From: Adiantum capillus-veneris
Taxonomy: Eukaryota > Streptophyta > Polypodiopsida > Polypodiales > Pteridaceae
Assembly (NCBI GenBank): GCA_014529385.2
Contig: CM043944.1
Span: 45,578,268 to 45,642,267 of the forward strand
Length of the DNA stretch: 64,000 nt
Direction of reading: 5' to 3'
Shown here one piece after another: positions 13,826 through 64,000 of this stretch. Position numbers and translations under genes: made by a program. Each line of letters begins with the position of its first letter. Position 1 is the stretch's first letter. The notes below the pieces were generated by a model, which was not told the DNA's origin, did not search any database, and saw nothing but the letters and a program-made list of their open reading frames with translations.

Positions 13826-14529
13826 AATTGGCTTTAGTATTAAGAGACAAAGTCTACTTATCAAAGCATATTTGATATTGTTACGCGCTCTAGTTTGTGG
13901 CCCCTGCACAGTTTTGGTTGCCACATATGTTGAGGCAGATGGGTTCTATGTTTGCATTCCATTCATGTGTTGAGTATAGACCCAAACATGTGTTTCATCA
14001 ATAAAGATGGTGACCACCCCTTTCACAGAGTTTCTGGATACCATCACTTGTGAGTGGAAAGGGGTGTTATACTCGCAATGGATTGTGGTTACGACAAACC
14101 AAACCAGTGCCTTAGATGTCATGAGATGGGGCATTTGGTGAGGGCGACAACACAAAAAAACGAGTCGCGGGAGTCCGTCCTCACAGCCCAAGCAGACCAA
14201 GCAGAATTCCCCACCGTCGGCATGATAGAGATCAGAGGGGTTAGAGTAAGCAGCAACAGAAGTAGCATGTTAATCAGACACAGAGACAGAGATAACCAAG
14301 TAGTTAGATAGGGACAGGTACAGCCTATCCTTGTTTACAAACCGGTGGTGAGAAAGAGGTTGGATGATGTAGAGCAGCCCTCAGATAGACCTCTTGAGCA
14401 GGGGTTACCAAATCGGGATCGAGAGGATGTCTCAGAGCAGGTGAACAGACAGACAAAGCATGAGAACCAACACTCTGAGGCAATTCAGGATCAGCATGAG
14501 GTGCCCCAAGATAGGCAAGTTCAACAATT
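13823..14529 (+). pseudogene. Zinc-knuckle fragment, probably retroelement ORF1/gag debris
   Basis: The frame near 14084-14311 has CLRCHEMGHLVRA, a C-x2-C-x4-H knuckle lacking its last Cys, after DCGYDKPNQ. Plant L1 ORF1 proteins have such a knuckle. The frame is open in two pieces with stops between. I do not recognise the rest; nothing in it matches the missing TRM2A exons. Confidence 0.4.
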
Positions 14530-14588
14530 TTAGGGGGAGGAAGGGAAGGGAGGAGGGGGAGGGGGAGGGGAGGGGGAGGGGGGAAATT
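14530..14588 (+). other. G-rich tract next to the TRM2A exon 10 donor
   Basis: A purine run with at least eight blocks of three to six G, ending two bases from the exon 10 splice donor. On the TRM2A transcript it is a C/U-rich tract starting inside intron 10. It has G-quadruplex potential on the plus strand. Confidence 0.6.
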
Positions 14589-14590
14589 AC

Positions 14591-61415
<46,825 letters not shown>

Positions 61416-62285
61416 GGCTAGCTAGTGTTCAAGTTTCAAAATTTTCGGACTGTATAAATATGGAGTTTTTGTACATGGGAGGGACATTTTGAAAATCATG
61501 GTCAAAATTGAGGGGCATATCGGAACAAGTTTGAGGGTTATGTTGGGAAATTTTTAATGTGAGGGGTATTTTGGGAATGTCCACTAATTTGAGGAGCATT
61601 TTGTCCCGCGTCCCTCAAAAAAACTTGTACTTTGGTGATAAGCACCTTGGCTCTCCTTGTGAAGGTTGTATGAAGACTGTATTATTTGTGTGAAGGCTAA
61701 ATTATTTATCATGATGATGGCTTACTAAAGAAAGCTACACCCTAATGTTGAAAGCTTACATTTTCTTTTTAAAAAATTGCAATCTAATTTAGTAATTATG
61801 GAGGAGAAGGATAGAGGTTCAAAACGAAACAATCATAAAGTGTGAAACCCTTTTCGCTTGAGGGTCAATAAGTTTTGAGTTATGATGGTATTAGTAACAT
61901 AATGAGTGAACCACTCATTTATCATCCAAGAGTATATTTTTCACTTACATAAAACTACCAAGAAACATGTTGCCAGTCTTTTATAGCAATAAGGGTATAC
62001 ATCATAAGAGCCCTTTCCCTCTTGGGATGCCAACAAACAATATATCGCAAGGCCTTCTGCATCAACTTTTGAGTGCAACAAAATTCCTTTAACATGCACA
62101 TACTCTTCTATAATTAACACTAAAACTTAGTAGATAGTCCCAACAACTATTGGGATGGTAGATGTTAGATGTAATAGAAGCTAGTCTACATACACCACGA
62201 TCGTCGCAAGTATTGTGGTTGAAAAAACGTGTACTAATCTTATTAATATTTACATGAATAAGTTGTCACCATAATTTGGGGGGAG
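61416..62285. other. Upstream region of TRM2A and unassigned sequence
   Basis: AT-rich. No ORF with recognisable motif. The gene's promoter must lie here. The stretch near 62240-62285 (ending GGGGGGAG) looks like the PPT side of a copia element. Confidence 0.4.
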
Positions 62286-62430
62286 TGATATGTGGGAGAA
62301 AACTTAGGACTATGAAGGCACTTTTTTCCCTCACCAGAAGGGTTTTTTGCCCTGATTTGTACGTATGCCTATCATTTTAGGGCAATTTATATTAGCACAC
62401 TCAATAAGACTACTTCATGTGTTGTGTGCC
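62286..62430 (+). repeat. Partial copia LTR
   Basis: Preceded by TTTGGGGGGAG (PPT-like). Shares TTTTTTCCCTC, GTATxCGCC/TATCA and TGTGTGCCT blocks with the LTR at 63266-63470. Cut at 62431 by another LTR. Confidence 0.6.
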
Positions 62431-63084
62431 TGTAAGATCCCCAATTTTTTGGTCTTTTTTAAAAATAAAAAAATTAGCTTTCAATATCTATTTTGTCAAA
62501 TTTTGACTTTAAGATGCTTGATTGATAGTATTGGAAGGCTCTAAAGTAAAAAGCAAGCTCATTTCCATGTTCCAGTAGGTTAAACGGACGTTTGGTTCAG
62601 TTTTGAAAAACTCCGCTATTTTTAGCTTTTTTATGTTTTTTATGCTTTTAGGTGCTTTTTTGCAAAAAGCAAAGTCGGATCTTTAATCTACGTGTTCTAG
62701 AGAAGCTATGGTTCAATTTTGTAAAAATTTTCTTTTTGAGTGCTTTTCACGTTGTTTATAGTTTTTCATAATTTCTAGTGTTTTTCAGTGAAAAGCGAGT
62801 CCGCTTTCTTATTCCAGTGGACGAGGGGAATCCGTGGTTCAATTTTAGATTTTTTAACGCTATTTTTAGCTTTCCGTGCTTTTCGGCATTTTTGAAAAAC
62901 AATGTGCTTTTAATGATGACCTAAATGTAAAAATATTAGTTTTAGTTTTCGTCGGATTTAAATCCAATCGCCCGGAGCAAAAATGAGACTAGATGGGATT
63001 TTTACAAGAAATATTTTTATAAAAAGCTGTACTATAAATACACCGGGACAGTACGGAAATTCATAATTATGTCGGGATATTACA
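62431..63084 (+). repeat. Solo LTR-like block (654 bp) with inverted ends and internal repeats
   Basis: Ends TGTAAGATCCC and GGGATATTACA are inverted repeats. TATA-like CTATAAATAC at about 63031. Three degenerate units of roughly 110-125 bp (62547, 62662 and 62789 onward) share AAAAGCxAxTC, CCAGTGG and GGTTCAATTTTG. No matching target duplication found. Confidence 0.55.
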
Positions 63085-63265
63085 GGGTGGCACAGTCTAG
63101 CTATGGTTTCTATTAGTGGGTCAAATACTGCTCGGATAGTCAATTTTACTCTAAAAATTAAATGGTAAGTGGGAGAGTTGACCACCAAAAGCAAAGGCTT
63201 GTTTTTAAGGGGCTATTCCAGGCAAGAAACTAGCGCTACCTATTGTTACCATATACATGTGGTAG

Positions 63266-63470
63266 TGATGTGTGTGAACACACTAGGACCGCCGGGGCAT
63301 TTTTTCCCTCTTTAGGAGGTTTTTTCCCCCGTGCATTGTATATACGCCCATCACTCTAGGGCTATCTATCTTTCCATTGCACACAAAGTAACACACTCTC
63401 TATTGTGTGCCTTGAGCTTCCTTCGTCTTCTCCAAGCTGTGTGTGTTTCTCTGCAACCCTAATTCCAACA
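63266..63470 (+). repeat. 5' LTR of a Ty1-copia element (205 bp)
   Basis: TGATGTGTGTG to TTCCAACA, followed after two bases by the PBS. TATA-like TGTATATACGCC near 63338. Confidence 0.75.
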
Positions 63471-63472
63471 AT

Positions 63473-63484
63473 TGGTATCAGAGC
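63473..63484 (+). promoter_or_regulatory. Primer binding site of the copia element (initiator tRNA-Met)
   Basis: TGGTATCAGAGC, the standard plant sequence complementary to the 3' end of initiator tRNA-Met. Confidence 0.9.
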
Positions 63485-63796
63485 AGGTCACGTCCTCCCG
63501 GGCTTAGTCGCCAGCTGCTCCAGCACACACCTGCTCACTTTCTCCGATTTCAGTGAGCTTTGGCGAGCGTTCGCAGGTCGACAAATATTTTGATTTGGGC
63601 TCATTTCGGCCTCCGTTTCCACTACGGGCAGTACTGCACAGGCTATTTCGTCATTTTGTGCAGATTTTCTGTCAGTGCCGTTTTCTGCATAACAGGTGCC
63701 TTATAGTCTTCTACGGTTTGTGCTATATAGCACAAGTTGTTCCCGCTCCATTTCTCCTATTTTCGGGCAGTTTTCACAACAGGTGCAACATTTACC

Positions 63797-64000
63797 ATGG
63801 CTGACAACAACAACACAGATGTGTTCAAGATGTTTGCTGTTGAGGACAGGTTGGATGGGGACAACTACCCTATGTGGGCTTATATGATGCAACATGTTCT
63901 TGTGTCAAAAGGTGTCTGGAACATTGTGCAGGGCATTGATGTACGTCCTGGTTCTGAAGATGTAGGCGATGTTGAGGATGTTGCAGGTCTTGCTGCAAGG
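63797..64000 (+). CDS. Ty1-copia gag, N-terminal part (cut by the window end)
   Basis: ATG in ACCATGG context, open to the edge: MADNNNTDVFKMFAVEDRLD then GDNYPMWAYMMQHVLVSKGV and WNIVQGIDVRPG. The pattern LxGxNYxxWxxxMxxxLxxKGxWxxV is the copia gag (UBN2/DUF4219-type) signature. No disruption in the visible 68 codons. The rest lies to the right. Confidence 0.85.
   Translation, partial: MADNNNTDVFKMFAVEDRLDGDNYPMWAYMMQHVLVSKGVWNIVQGIDVRPGSEDVGDVEDVAGLAAR

Noticed and set aside
14054-14311. Independent host gene with a zinc knuckle
   Set aside because: Degenerate knuckle, stops nearby, sits among transposons; more likely retroelement debris.
61451-61461. TATA box of TRM2A
   Set aside because: The TATAAATA reads on the wrong strand and lies under 45 bp from the ATG; on the gene strand it is only TATTTATA.

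Overview
This is nuclear DNA of a large-genome land plant. The order is not resolvable from sequence alone; a fern, lycophyte or gymnosperm would fit the very long introns. The evidence is a spliced host gene with plant-type GT-AG introns, plant LTR retrotransposons (Ty3-gypsy chromoviruses and Ty1-copia) primed from initiator tRNA-Met, L1-type LINEs and a hAT-type MITE. I see no bacterial genes, rRNA, tRNA genes or CRISPR.

One host gene underlies most of the window. On the minus strand, ten exons between 61415 and 14591 join without a break in phase into the first 534 codons of a tRNA (uracil-5-)-methyltransferase of the plant TRM2A type: an N-terminal CCCH zinc finger, then a TrmA-like methyltransferase with the SAM-binding motif in exon 10. 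Seven internal introns are 72 to 289 bp, but introns 4 and 5 are each about 22 kb and intron 10 runs off the left edge. Nearly everything else between 1 and 60122 is therefore transposon sequence inside introns of this gene.

Layout: 1-13822 (intron 10) is a head-to-tail array of five copies of one LINE family, each ending in a long (TC)n tract; copies 4 and 5 are full length (5' UTR, ORF1, ORF2). 14591-15914 holds exons 6-10. 16103-27763 (intron 5) is a minus-strand gypsy element (E) with 5-bp target duplications; a sixth LINE sits inside the (GA)n tract of its 3' LTR. 28575-31699 is a mini LTR element (F), one LTR of which carries an extra 1 kb with a plant-gene-like exon. 31700-34379 is element C, a relative of E without pol. 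35130-36250 is copia debris. Exon 5 is at 38002-38134. 38463-45974 (intron 4) is an older L1 ORF2 invaded by a hAT MITE, a solo LTR and the complete non-autonomous element D. 45975-50190 is layered gypsy debris; 53770-59393 is a degraded plus-strand chromovirus (A). Exons 1-4 lie at 60123-61415. The right end (62286-64000) holds LTR remnants and the start of a copia element.

The main biological signals are: (i) a LINE family that ends in and lands in (TC)n/(GA)n microsatellites, with an internal empty-site/filled-site comparison; (ii) a conserved PCNA-binding (PIP-box) motif at the C-terminus of its ORF2; (iii) a conserved 17-codon mini-ORF bridging its ORF1 and ORF2; (iv) a pol-less chromovirus group (C, D) that keeps the gag start and chromodomain-like end of element E but carries an unrecognised protein in between.
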